Origin: a virus
DNA: 64,000 nt
Strand: one strand, 5' to 3'
Virus record (IMG/VR): IMGVR_UViG_3300023223_001361
Location: 96,400 to 160,399 of that record
A program made the translations under genes and the position numbers. Below, piece by piece: positions 32,576 to 40,087 of this stretch (position 1 is its first letter; each line of letters opens with the position of its first letter). Under the pieces are notes generated by a model. It saw only the letters and a program-made list of their open reading frames with translations. It had not been told where the DNA came from and searched no databases.

Positions 32576-33521
32576 CATTTTAGTGAAGTCTCATTTCGGT
32601 TCCAAACTGTATGGTACAGATACGCCTTCTTCTGATACAGATTACAAAGGTGTATTCTTGCCGAGCTTTGAAGATGTAGTTTTGCAAAGAGCTAAGAAAT
32701 CAATCAATTATAAAACTAATCCAGGTAAAGAACGTAATACCTTTGAAGATATTGATGAGCAATATTTTTCATTGCAGTATTTTTTTGAGCTTTGTGGTAA
32801 AGGTGATATGGTAGCAATTGATTTGCTTCATGCTCCATCACAGTTTTTTATTGACAATGTTTCTCCAATATGGGAAGAAATTCATTCTTTGCGACACAAG
32901 TTCATTACTAAGAATCTAGCTGGTTACATTGGTTACATTGGTAAGCAAGTTAACAAGTATGGTGCTAAAGGTGGTCGTGTGAAGCTGATAGAGGATACTC
33001 TTTCTATTTTGGATGGTTTGAATCCAGAAGATAGGTTTGCCGCTGCCTGGGATGCTGTGAAGGATGTTGAAGGTGTCCATGAAGTTTCTGTTGATAAAGG
33101 TGAGAAGAGTTATACTTACCTTTCTATTGCTGGCAAGATGTTTGATAGAAATGCTCCTATTAGAATGGTCCGACCACCAATTCAAGCCGAATGGGATAAC
33201 GTCGGTCAAAGAGCTTTAGATGCTCGTAATAATAAAAACGTCGATTGGAAAGCAGTATCACATGCTGTGAGAGCTTGTTATCAAGTTGAGGAATTGCTAA
33301 CCGATGGTGATATAACTTTCCCATTGAAGAAAGCTGATTTCATCAAGCAGATCAAATTAGGTAAATTTGATTTCATTGATATTTCTAGAATTCTTGATGA
33401 TAAGAATGAGCTTGTTTTTTCTCTATTAAAGAAAGCAGATATACCAGATAAAGTTGATATGAAGCCATTTAATAATATTCTATTTCGGTTGTATGAAAAA
33501 AAAGCTTATGAAAGATCTTAA
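32559..33521 (+). CDS. RlaP-like polymerase-beta-fold nucleotidyltransferase
   Basis: In this 320-aa protein from ATG 32559, SHFGSKLYGTDTPSSDTDYKG carries the GS-x9-DxD signature (GS then SDTDYKG). Downstream come FEDIDEQYFSLQYFFEL and helical regions. The family is the large nucleotidyltransferase group linked with RNA repair and RNA ligases (RlaP). It probably adds nucleotides to damaged RNA ends before ligation. The gene overlap with the ligase is direct context. Confidence 0.82.
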   Translation: MEKKLNILVKSHFGSKLYGTDTPSSDTDYKGVFLPSFEDVVLQRAKKSINYKTNPGKERNTFEDIDEQYFSLQYFFELCGKGDMVAIDLLHAPSQFFIDNVSPIWEEIHSLRHKFITKNLAGYIGYIGKQVNKYGAKGGRVKLIEDTLSILDGLNPEDRFAAAWDAVKDVEGVHEVSVDKGEKSYTYLSIAGKMFDRNAPIRMVRPPIQAEWDNVGQRALDARNNKNVDWKAVSHAVRACYQVEELLTDGDITFPLKKADFIKQIKLGKFDFIDISRILDDKNELVFSLLKKADIPDKVDMKPFNNILFRLYEKKAYERS

Positions 33522-33708
33522 AAAACTAAAAAATAAATTAACTTTGAATAATCTTTCAGTATCTTTTATTGGTTTTTTTCTTGCTGCGTTAATTTTTGAA
33601 TGGTTATGGAATAGTTCACTTGTACCTGCTATCCAATTATTAAATAATATTGGTTATTTTCAAGCTTGTGGGATTCTATTAATTGCTAGATGCATTTTTA
33701 GAAAATGA
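33493..33708 (+). CDS. small membrane protein
   Basis: The 71-aa protein has a basic N-terminus (MKKKLMKDLKKLKNK). Two hydrophobic segments follow, at about 23-38 (SVSFIGFFLAALIFEW) and 50-66 (YFQACGILLIARCIF). It overlaps the preceding gene by 29 nt. The two-helix form with a basic end resembles phage membrane accessory proteins. Function unknown. Confidence 0.6.
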   Translation: MKKKLMKDLKKLKNKLTLNNLSVSFIGFFLAALIFEWLWNSSLVPAIQLLNNIGYFQACGILLIARCIFRK

Positions 33709-33789
33709 TATATCTTGTTGAATTTGGGAGAAACAACAATTAACATTACTTCCATTTGAAGATGGGTATAATAGAATTAGCAAAACATT

Positions 33790-34263
33790 ATGAGAGATGA
33801 AGAAAAATCAGAGTGGCGAAGTTATCATTTAATGGATCACACTAGATTGAAGGGCGACTTTCCAAATCTGTATAAGATTATGTTGATAGGTAGAAGCAAA
33901 GATTCTCCTTCTTGGTGGATTCAGTATGGTGGTATTGAGTGTGGTCTCGGTTGGGAACAAATCATTGCTGACCTTTCCGAAAAGATAGAAAATCTAATCC
34001 TTGAATTGCCAGAAGACGAACGAGACGATTATTATGTTCAGCAAATTAAGTCTAAGTTTGGCGGTCTAAGATTTTATATGAGTAGAGAAACACAACAAAT
34101 GTCAAAAGCTATTTTTGAAGCTGAAGGACAATCTTTTGAGACTTGCGAAAACTGTAGTAAGCCGGCGGTTTGTCAACCACATTGCGGCTGGGTTGTTACT
34201 CTTTGTGATGAACATTTAGGTATTAGAGCTGAAAGACTTAAAGAGAGGAATGATGCAGGATAA
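33790..34263 (+). CDS. conserved-type protein with C-terminal zinc site
   Basis: The 157-aa protein contains QIKSKFGGLRFYMSRE, then CENCSKPAVCQPHCGWVVTL and CDEHLG. The KFGGLRFY core plus a Cys/His cluster is a pattern found in phages and bacteria with no assigned role. An isolated TATAAT lies upstream at 33767-33772 with a poor -35. It overlaps the next gene by 14 nt. Confidence 0.65.
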   Translation: MRDEEKSEWRSYHLMDHTRLKGDFPNLYKIMLIGRSKDSPSWWIQYGGIECGLGWEQIIADLSEKIENLILELPEDERDDYYVQQIKSKFGGLRFYMSRETQQMSKAIFEAEGQSFETCENCSKPAVCQPHCGWVVTLCDEHLGIRAERLKERNDAG

Positions 34264-34792
34264 AGGTTTAGTTAAAAAGAAAACCAATACCGAAACTCTA
34301 TTAGATCAAGCTGTACAAGCGAAAGCTATTCGTATGGAGCATAAGGAGAGGATTGATCAAATTGATGGTGTCTTTGGTAAGCTGCTTAGAAAACAGTTTG
34401 ATGGCGAGACTACTGAATCTCAAGATTTGTTTCTTGGTATGATGTTAGATAATTATCGATATTCTGAAGATGTGAAGATTGCTAAGAAAGAGGTATTTAA
34501 AAAGATTCCTAAACCACCAAAACCACAATACAACTATCCAGGTGGTGTACCCCCTCTTGAAGTCCGTAAAGGTTTGAAAGATGGAAGTGCTTCGGATGAG
34601 GAGAAGAAAAAAGCGCAAGAAGATTACGATGTTTTTATGACATATGCCAGAGGTATGGTAAGATATAAGAAAGGTATCATTGTCCAACGTAGGATGAAGA
34701 TTAATCATGAAGATTTAAAACTTAGAACAAAAAAAAGACGTAAGAAGAATAAGACTGCTCGCAAGGCTCGACGAGTTAACCGAAAAGGATAA
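34250..34792 (+). CDS. basic hypothetical protein
   Basis: In this 180-aa protein the middle is Pro/Tyr-rich (KPPKPQYNYPGGVPPLEVRK). The C-terminal 30 residues are almost all Lys/Arg (TKKRRKKNKTARKARRVNRK), suggesting nucleic-acid binding (inference). AGAGAGG lies just upstream of the overlapping start. No family recognised. Confidence 0.65.
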   Translation: MMQDKGLVKKKTNTETLLDQAVQAKAIRMEHKERIDQIDGVFGKLLRKQFDGETTESQDLFLGMMLDNYRYSEDVKIAKKEVFKKIPKPPKPQYNYPGGVPPLEVRKGLKDGSASDEEKKKAQEDYDVFMTYARGMVRYKKGIIVQRRMKINHEDLKLRTKKRRKKNKTARKARRVNRKG

Positions 34793-34800
34793 ATAATTCA

Positions 34801-34932
34801 ATGAAACGTATTTTTTGGTTCTTCTTTCCCAAGAAGAACAAACTCCAAGAAGAAGTTAAGGCTTTGAAACGAATGGCGAAAAGGTCAAATAGAAACCACA
34901 ATTCTTGGTATTCGAGTCCAAATCGACAATAA
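34801..34932 (+). CDS. very small basic protein
   Basis: A 43-aa frame (MKRIFWFFFPKKNKLQEEVK) with a hydrophobic start and charged tail, starting 8 nt after the previous gene. The only evidence is an open frame, codon use like its neighbours and fit to the gap. Confidence 0.45.
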   Translation: MKRIFWFFFPKKNKLQEEVKALKRMAKRSNRNHNSWYSSPNRQ

Positions 34933-34951
34933 TTTCAGCAATTTAAAATCC

Positions 34952-34980
34952 TTGACAAATACCTAATAAAAATGTATAAT
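34952..34980 (+). promoter_or_regulatory. consensus sigma70 promoter
   Basis: TTGACA (34952-34957), 17-nt spacer, TATAAT (34975-34980). The expected start site near 34987 decides the downstream start at 35000. Confidence 0.88.
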
Positions 34981-34999
34981 GCAACTAGAGATATATGTA

Positions 35000-35182
35000 A
35001 TGAATAAAGAATATCGAGTTGCTAAGAAAACTGTAGCATTGGTACAAATTTATGAGAATTTAACTATTAAAGCAAAAAATATTGAAGAAGCTCAGGATTT
35101 GGCAAAAGAAAAAGATATTAATCTGAAAAAGTCCAAAATCCAAATAGCCAGCGTTCAAGATATTAATATTTTTGTTTATTAG
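35000..35182 (+). CDS. small hypothetical protein
   Basis: The 60-aa protein (MNKEYRVAKKTVALVQIYEN) has a beta-alpha-beta pattern (ALVQIYENLTIKAKNIEEAQ). An in-frame ATG at 34979 lies inside the -10 box and is rejected. It is the first gene of a new unit; AGAGG follows for the next gene. Function unknown. Confidence 0.6.
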   Translation: MNKEYRVAKKTVALVQIYENLTIKAKNIEEAQDLAKEKDINLKKSKIQIASVQDINIFVY

Positions 35183-35192
35183 AGGAAATATT

Positions 35193-35690
35193 ATGAGTGA
35201 AGAACCTAAATTCGTTGAAGAGTTATTAGTGAAGGAAGAACCGATAAAAAGTATGCTATATTATATGGCTTCTCCTTATACAGCTAAAGATGCTCAAGGG
35301 AATTCTCCCACAGAAAAATTGCTTGAAGATAGAGCTGAGAGAGCTACTAAAGCTGCTATCGAACTATTGAAACAAGGTGTTTATGTTTTTGCTCCAATAG
35401 CTTATAATGCTCCTTGGGAAAGACATGAAAATAATCTTCCTAAAGAGTGGTGGTTTTGGCAAAAATATGATGAAGCATTTGTTGAAAGAATGGATGCACT
35501 TATCGTATTACAGTTAGAAGGATGGCAACATTCAACTGGGGTTAAAGCAGAAATCGAGTTTGCTACTAAAATTGCTCGGCCTGTTATTTTTTTATCTGAG
35601 GAACAGATTTATTCTCGAAATCTCCCGGATACTCTTGTTAAAACAGGAAAGGATATTTCAGACGGTTATCCCACTGCTCCAACAGAATAG
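35193..35690 (+). CDS. DUF1937/nucleoside deoxyribosyltransferase-like protein
   Basis: The 165-aa protein contains YYMASPYTAKDA, AAIELLKQGVYVFAPIAY and WQKYDEAFVERMDALIVLQL. It ends with the GWQHSTGVKAEIEFATKIAR segment typical of the DUF1937/DUF4406 nucleoside 2-deoxyribosyltransferase-like fold. The Glu in VKAEIEF is a good candidate catalytic residue. Likely nucleotide salvage or hydrolysis. AGAGG at 35181 selects ATG 35193. Confidence 0.75.
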   Translation: MSEEPKFVEELLVKEEPIKSMLYYMASPYTAKDAQGNSPTEKLLEDRAERATKAAIELLKQGVYVFAPIAYNAPWERHENNLPKEWWFWQKYDEAFVERMDALIVLQLEGWQHSTGVKAEIEFATKIARPVIFLSEEQIYSRNLPDTLVKTGKDISDGYPTAPTE

Positions 35691-35705
35691 TAATTTTATA
35701 ATTCT

Positions 35706-35713
35706 TATAAATA
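35706..35713 (+). promoter_or_regulatory. T4-type late promoter
   Basis: TATAAATA exactly, 23 nt before the gene at 35736. Confidence 0.6.
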
Positions 35714-35735
35714 TTACTGAGGATTAGGAATAACT

Positions 35736-35996
35736 ATGCCGGTCTATGAATATCAATGTAAATTATGTAACCACTTTTTTCAAGTCCTTCTTAAAATTGG
35801 AGATCGAAAAACTCCTATAAAAAATCCCTGTTCTCAATGTGGTGAGATTGGAATCCAGCAATTGATTTCAAAATCTGCAATTATCGATCCTTTTACTTTG
35901 GGGAGAATCAAACCACAAAGGGAATTTCAAGAAAAAGCCAAAAGTCTTAATAGATATTACCGAAGGGATATCATAAAAGATATAGATAAAAAATAA
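35736..35996 (+). CDS. FmdB-type zinc-ribbon protein
   Basis: The 86-aa protein opens MPVYEYQCKLCNHFFQVLLK and has a second pair CSQCGEIG, matching the FmdB putative regulatory zinc ribbon (MPxYEYxCxxC). The C-terminus is helical and basic. The family's role is unknown; transcription or translation regulation is often guessed. A late promoter lies just upstream. Confidence 0.8.
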   Translation: MPVYEYQCKLCNHFFQVLLKIGDRKTPIKNPCSQCGEIGIQQLISKSAIIDPFTLGRIKPQREFQEKAKSLNRYYRRDIIKDIDKK

Positions 35997-35999
35997 AGG

Positions 36000-36374
36000 A
36001 TGAGGAATTTTGCATTAAAGATTCGATATATTTTACTATTCATTTTGCAAATTTTGGATGGATTATTTACATATTTGGGAGTGCAAAAATTTAGAACAAT
36101 AAATGTGGAAGGGAATCCAATTGTTCATTATGTTATGTCTCAACTTGGTCCAGCAGAAGGTTTAATAACTATCAAATTAATTGCTTGTTTATTTTTGGTT
36201 ATTTTATTTTATCAGACTATGAAAGATACTATTCGTATCAAATTATTTCCCCGATGTTTAGATTTTTTTATATTATTATATTCTGTTGTAGTTTGGACTT
36301 GGTTTGAATTGCTTTTCATGGAAACTCAACCTATTGGTAATTTCATTTCACATGTTATCCACTCAATTTTATAG
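36000..36374 (+). CDS. three-helix membrane protein (DUF5658-like)
   Basis: The 124-aa protein has hydrophobic segments at about 9-29, 60-80 and 90-112. NVEGNPIVHYVM in the first loop matches the E-x-NP motif of DUF5658-like small membrane proteins. It would lie in the inner membrane. Function unknown. Confidence 0.65.
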   Translation: MRNFALKIRYILLFILQILDGLFTYLGVQKFRTINVEGNPIVHYVMSQLGPAEGLITIKLIACLFLVILFYQTMKDTIRIKLFPRCLDFFILLYSVVVWTWFELLFMETQPIGNFISHVIHSIL

Positions 36375-36390
36375 CAGGAGCTAATATTTA

Positions 36391-37083
36391 ATGGCAAAAG
36401 GCCGTAATGTGAATCAATCGGAAAGAGTAATAACTTTTGAACCAATTACACAAAATCAAAAAAATGCTGTTGATGCTTTTTATCATGGAAAGAATTTATT
36501 ATTACACGGAATTGCTGGAACAGGAAAAACATATTGTGCTTTAGCATTAGCTTTGAAAGAAATATATCGTACAAGGAAATATCAAAAGATAGTTATAATT
36601 AGGAGTATTGTTCCTACTAGAGATATGGGATTTTTACCGGGAACTCTACAAGAAAAAACTCAGATTTATGAATTACCTTATAAAGCATTATTTTCTGAGA
36701 TATGTGAAAAGGTTAATGCATATCAAAGTTTAAAGAAGCAAGATATTGTGGAGTTTATTTCGACTTCTTATGTAAGAGGAATTACATTAAGTAATTGTAT
36801 TGTTATTGTGGATGAAATTAATAATATGAATTTCCATGAACTTGATTCAATTATTACTAGAATAGGTGAAAATTGCCGAATAATTTTTTGCGGTGATTAT
36901 CGCCAGAGTGATTTAACTAAGGAGTGTGAAAAAGATGGAATTCATGAGTTTATGGATATTGTTGAATGTATGAATTCTTTTGCATTTGTGGAATTTGGTA
37001 TAGATGATATAGTAAGAAGTTCCTTAGTGAAAGAATATATTATTGAAAAGGATCGAATTGATAATGAGCGAAAAAATAACTAG
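36391..37083 (+). CDS. phoH: PhoH-like ATPase
   Basis: The 230-aa protein has Walker A GIAGTGKT (residues 40-47), Walker B IVIVDEINN (about 138-146) and VPTRDMGFLPGTLQEKTQIY. The last is the classic PhoH segment following the first strand, and FCGDYRQSDL matches motif III. PhoH-like ATPases are very common in marine phages and are thought to act on RNA. AGGAG lies upstream. It overlaps the DNA ligase gene. Confidence 0.9.
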   Translation: MAKGRNVNQSERVITFEPITQNQKNAVDAFYHGKNLLLHGIAGTGKTYCALALALKEIYRTRKYQKIVIIRSIVPTRDMGFLPGTLQEKTQIYELPYKALFSEICEKVNAYQSLKKQDIVEFISTSYVRGITLSNCIVIVDEINNMNFHELDSIITRIGENCRIIFCGDYRQSDLTKECEKDGIHEFMDIVECMNSFAFVEFGIDDIVRSSLVKEYIIEKDRIDNERKNN

Positions 37084-37975
37084 ACCCTTATTGGCTGGTA
37101 AAGCTGAAGATCTATCAAAAATTATTTATCCAGTATATGCTACCCCAAAGCTAGATGGTATTCGTTGTCTGAAAGTTGATGGTAAAGTAGTTACCAGAAA
37201 TTTCAAAGATCTTCCAAATAAATTTACAAGAGAAATATTAGAAAAGTGTTTACCTGATGGTGTTGACGGTGAAGTGATGCTTCAGTATGGAGAAAATTTT
37301 AATACTATTCAATCTGGTATTATGCGTCAATCTGGTGAACCATCTTTTACCTATCATATATTTGATTATGTTAAAGATGGTTTAGATAAATCGTATATAC
37401 GAAGAATAGCAGATTTGCGCCGATGGTGGTACAATGCTGGCAGTGACCTGCCACCTTGGAGAATCTATATTCTTCTCCCAACAAGATTAGATAATGAAAA
37501 ACAATTACTTTCTTATGAAAAGGGGTGTTTGAAAAAAGGATATGAAGGAGTAATGATCCGATCACCCTATGGTCGTTATAAATGCGGACGTTCTACAGCT
37601 AAAGAAGGTATTCTTTTAAAGATTAAAAAATTTTTTGATTCTGAAGCAACTGTTCTTGGTCTTGTTGAAAAGATGACTAATACCAATGCTAAAGAGAAAG
37701 ATGCTTTTGGGAACTCTAAGCGTTCGTCACATAAAGCAGGAAAGGTGCCTGCTGGAACTTTAGGTGCATTGGAAGTTGAACAAAATATTCCAGGTCTAGG
37801 ATTGGTCACTTTCAATATTGGTTCTGGATTTGATGATAAAATTAGAGAAAAAATTTGGAATAATTCTGATGAATATATCGGAAAATCGGTCAAATATAAG
37901 TATCAAGAATTGGGCAAAGAAGCTCCTAGATTTCCAGTATTCCTTGGTTTTCGTCATGAAGATGACATGTCATAA
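37064..37975 (+). CDS. ATP-dependent DNA ligase
   Basis: The 303-aa protein has motif I TPKLDGIRC with the adenylated Lys29, DGEVML (motif III), EGVMIRSP (motif IV) and LLKIKKF (motif V). A C-terminal OB-fold region (GALEVEQNIPGLGLVTFNIG) follows. It is shorter than T4 gp30 (487 aa) and resembles the compact phage ligases. It seals nicks after RNase H action. ATG 37064 with AAAGG upstream was chosen over TTG 37043. Confidence 0.88.
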   Translation: MSEKITRPLLAGKAEDLSKIIYPVYATPKLDGIRCLKVDGKVVTRNFKDLPNKFTREILEKCLPDGVDGEVMLQYGENFNTIQSGIMRQSGEPSFTYHIFDYVKDGLDKSYIRRIADLRRWWYNAGSDLPPWRIYILLPTRLDNEKQLLSYEKGCLKKGYEGVMIRSPYGRYKCGRSTAKEGILLKIKKFFDSEATVLGLVEKMTNTNAKEKDAFGNSKRSSHKAGKVPAGTLGALEVEQNIPGLGLVTFNIGSGFDDKIREKIWNNSDEYIGKSVKYKYQELGKEAPRFPVFLGFRHEDDMS

Positions 37976-37980
37976 TTTTC

Positions 37981-38009
37981 TTGACTTTCTCTTCAGAATT
38001 TTGTATAAT
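37981..38009 (+). promoter_or_regulatory. sigma70-type promoter
   Basis: TTGACT (37981-37986), 17-nt spacer, TATAAT (38004-38009), 36 nt before the kinase start at 38045. It would also transcribe the downstream tmRNA. Confidence 0.85.
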
Positions 38010-38044
38010 TAGAGTTGCTTAAATTATTTTATGGAGATTTCCTT

Positions 38045-38764
38045 ATGTCATTCAAAGCTATCGTTTTTTTGTTAGGTCATCAAGCTGGTGTGGGCAAAGA
38101 CACCCTCGGTAATCATCTTATTGGAAAAGAAGGTTTTATTAGATTTGCATTTGCTGATAAGTTGAAAGAATCTGTAGCGGATTTGTATGGTTTCACGAGA
38201 CAGCAAATGTATACTGATGAAGGAAAGAATATACCAGATGAAAGATATGAGAAATTTGGATGGTCGGAATGTGTACCTGGAGCTGAACAATTCCATGAGG
38301 CTAGATGGATTAAGAAAGGATATTATACGCCAAGAGAAATTCTTCAAGATTTTGGTCAAGAACAAAGAGCAAGATTTCCAGATATTTGGGCAGATTATGT
38401 TTTTCGACAAATCGAAGCTAGACTAGAATCTGATCTTTCAGATTTAGAAGATAGAGAGCCTGGAAGATTTGTTGTGACAGATTTTCGCTTTCCAAATGAA
38501 TTTACGGTAGCTAGGAAATATGCTGCTAAATTGAATATTAAGATTATACCTGTCAAAATTGTACGGCCTGGAAAGAGAGATGATTTTCCTGGAGTATTGA
38601 ATGTTAGTGAAACTGCTTTGAATGATTTCACACAATGGAAACATATTCTTCGGAATGATGGAAGTATTGATGATTTGTATACTAAATACAAATCTCTAGA
38701 TATAAATTATTTTGGGGGCGAAATGGGTTCGACGAGGGAAGTCAGAACTGAAGTAAGCGTGTAG
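38045..38764 (+). CDS. deoxynucleoside monophosphate kinase, 3' end inside tmRNA
   Basis: The 239-aa protein has a P-loop GHQAGVGKDT (residues 11-20), FAFADKLKE, DFGQEQRARFPDIWADYV and VTDFRFPNEF, as in phage dNMP kinases (T4 gp1 role). It phosphorylates dNMPs to dNDPs for replication. The last 16 or so codons (GGEMGSTREVRTEVSV) are the 5' part of the tmRNA read as protein, so the genes overlap by 51 nt. The natural C-terminus may have been lost or extended by tmRNA insertion. GGAG before ATG 38045 fixes the start. Confidence 0.85.
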   Translation: MSFKAIVFLLGHQAGVGKDTLGNHLIGKEGFIRFAFADKLKESVADLYGFTRQQMYTDEGKNIPDERYEKFGWSECVPGAEQFHEARWIKKGYYTPREILQDFGQEQRARFPDIWADYVFRQIEARLESDLSDLEDREPGRFVVTDFRFPNEFTVARKYAAKLNIKIIPVKIVRPGKRDDFPGVLNVSETALNDFTQWKHILRNDGSIDDLYTKYKSLDINYFGGEMGSTREVRTEVSV

Positions 38765-39090
38765 AGGATAGGTAGTAGGCCTCTTTAATCATCTGCCTAA
38801 AGCTTTAATCGCAGCTAATCAAGACGATTACGCAGTTTACGCCCTAGCGGCATAACCTGTTTCTCACTCCATAGAGAGTGAGCGATCGAAGAATGAGATG
38901 TCTATGGTAATTCTAAGATCGTCATCCACTATAGAATCGGAATTGTAAGTCTGGAGCAGTTCTTAAATAAACAGACAAAATTCTTGTTAGTTTGTTCGTT
39001 TGTAAACAAGAGTATCAAAACGAAATATACACGTAGAAATCTTTTGTAATGTTCTCTCGGACGCCGGTTCGATTCCGGCCGCTTCCACCA
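38714..39090 (+). ncRNA. ssrA: transfer-messenger RNA (tmRNA), one-piece
   Basis: The 377-nt RNA has the tmRNA hallmarks. GGGGGCG (38714-38720) pairs with CGCTTCC (39080-39086) before A-CCA. GGGTTCGACG lies near the 5' end. The T arm is GCCGG-TTCGATT-CCGGC. A pseudoknot after the tRNA part uses AGAGG/CCTCT and TAGGTAG/CTGCCTA. A resume frame at 38811 encodes AANQDDYAVYALAA then TAA (38853-38855), with the expected ALAA end. A 7-bp hairpin CTCACTC/GAGTGAG follows. It rescues stalled ribosomes and tags peptides for proteolysis with SmpB from the host. Confidence 0.93.
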
Positions 39091-39102
39091 AATTTTGTTT
39101 AT

Positions 39103-39177
39103 GGTCCTTTGGTGAACTGGCTATCACACTACCCTGTCACGGTGGAGTAATGGGATCGATACCCGTAGGGACCGCCA
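39103..39177 (+). tRNA. tRNA-Asp (GTC), CCA encoded
   Basis: Acceptor GGTCCTT/AGGGACC, anticodon stem CTACC/GGTGG with loop CTGTCAC (anticodon GTC), T stem ATGGG/CCCGT, then G-CCA. It begins 12 nt after the tmRNA and is probably on the same transcript. Confidence 0.92.
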
Positions 39178-39195
39178 TTTATAGTGGATAAGATA

Positions 39196-39564
39196 ATGAA
39201 ACATTATATTGTAGAAATTAGACAAAGTGAATTTGATGGGAGGAAAACTTTTTACTTCACTGATGCTAAGGAAGGCGAAATGTTTCCTTGTGATATAGTA
39301 TTATCTGACAAATTTGGCGATACTAGTATTTTTCCTTGTACTATAGCTTGTGCTAGATATGGTGGAACTTACGAAGGTGGGAAGTGGCTAGCATTTCCAA
39401 AAGATGCAAACAAGTTGCCTCAAGATTATAATAGTAGTGATATTTCTTGTGCTTGTTTTTGGGAAAATTATGATGAATTTGTTGGTAAAGGTGATTCACC
39501 GCAAGAAGCATATGATAATTTATTGAAACAATTGGATGAAAGAATAAAAATGGAGACTAAATAA
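39196..39564 (+). CDS. hypothetical protein
   Basis: The 122-aa protein (MKHYIVEIRQSEFDGRKTFY) has a compact beta-rich first half and an acidic helical end (GDSPQEAYDNLLKQLDERIK). It contains four cysteines in the middle (IFPCTIACARYGG, ISCACFW). The last segment resembles HicB-like domains but no partner is seen. Its stop overlaps the GroES start. Confidence 0.55.
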   Translation: MKHYIVEIRQSEFDGRKTFYFTDAKEGEMFPCDIVLSDKFGDTSIFPCTIACARYGGTYEGGKWLAFPKDANKLPQDYNSSDISCACFWENYDEFVGKGDSPQEAYDNLLKQLDERIKMETK

Positions 39565-39848
39565 TGGGACTTATACCTGTAGGGAAAAGAGTATTAGTGA
39601 GAGAAGCAGAAGCAAAAGAAACTACAGAAAGTGGACTTTTTCTTCCTGTGAATGCTCAACAGGAAATGATTACTCAAGGTGAGGTATTATGTGTGCCAGA
39701 AGTGGTCGAAAAAGATGTTGAAATACCTGTTGACAAAGGTGATAAGATATTGTATAATAGAAATGTAGCTGTTCCAGTTAAGGATTTAACAGGGGAACAA
39801 TTATTCACTGTAGACTTCGAGAGGATTCTAGTAAAGTTTAGAGACTGA
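39564..39848 (+). CDS. groES: GroES-like co-chaperonin
   Basis: The 94-aa protein matches Hsp10 length and layout: IPVGKRVLVREAEA at the N-terminus, TTESGLFLPVNAQQ as the mobile loop, GDKILYNRN and the C-terminal strand FERILVKF. It would cap host GroEL to fold large virion proteins, the role played in T4 by the unrelated gp31 (family knowledge). It lies between tRNA genes in the RNA island. Confidence 0.85.
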   Translation: MGLIPVGKRVLVREAEAKETTESGLFLPVNAQQEMITQGEVLCVPEVVEKDVEIPVDKGDKILYNRNVAVPVKDLTGEQLFTVDFERILVKFRD

Positions 39849-39888
39849 TATGAGATCGGAAATTCATCATATAAGCTTCACATCAAAT

Positions 39889-39963
39889 GGTGTGCGTAGC
39901 TTAATGGTAAAGCACCAGGCTGTGAACCTGGTGACACGAGTTCGATTCTCGTCGTACACCCCA
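39889..39963 (+). tRNA. tRNA-His (GTG), CCA encoded
   Basis: Acceptor GTGTGCG/CGTACAC with an extra 5' G opposite C73, the histidine identity pair. D stem GCTT/AAGC, anticodon stem CCAGG/CCTGG with loop CTGTGAA, T arm ACGAG-TTCGATT-CTCGT. All stems are complete. Confidence 0.95.
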
Positions 39964-39989
39964 CTTCCGCCCGTTAGGGTGTAATTTAA

Positions 39990-40079
39990 CGGGGTGTAGG
40001 TCCGTAATCTGGTAGCGGTCTCGCTTTGGAAGCGAGTGGCATAATGCCCTTGGAGGTTCAAATCCTCTTGCCCCGACCA
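39990..40079 (+). tRNA. tRNA-Pro (TGG), unusual variable arm
   Basis: Acceptor CGGGGTG/TGCCCCG, anticodon stem CTCGC/GCGAG with loop TTTGGAA (TGG), T stem GGAGG/CCTCT with loop TTCAAAT, A-CCA. The variable region is 15 nt and contains a perfect GGCA-TAA-TGCC hairpin, not expected in proline tRNA; total 90 nt with CCA. Confidence 0.85.
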
Positions 40080-40087
40080 TTTTTTAA

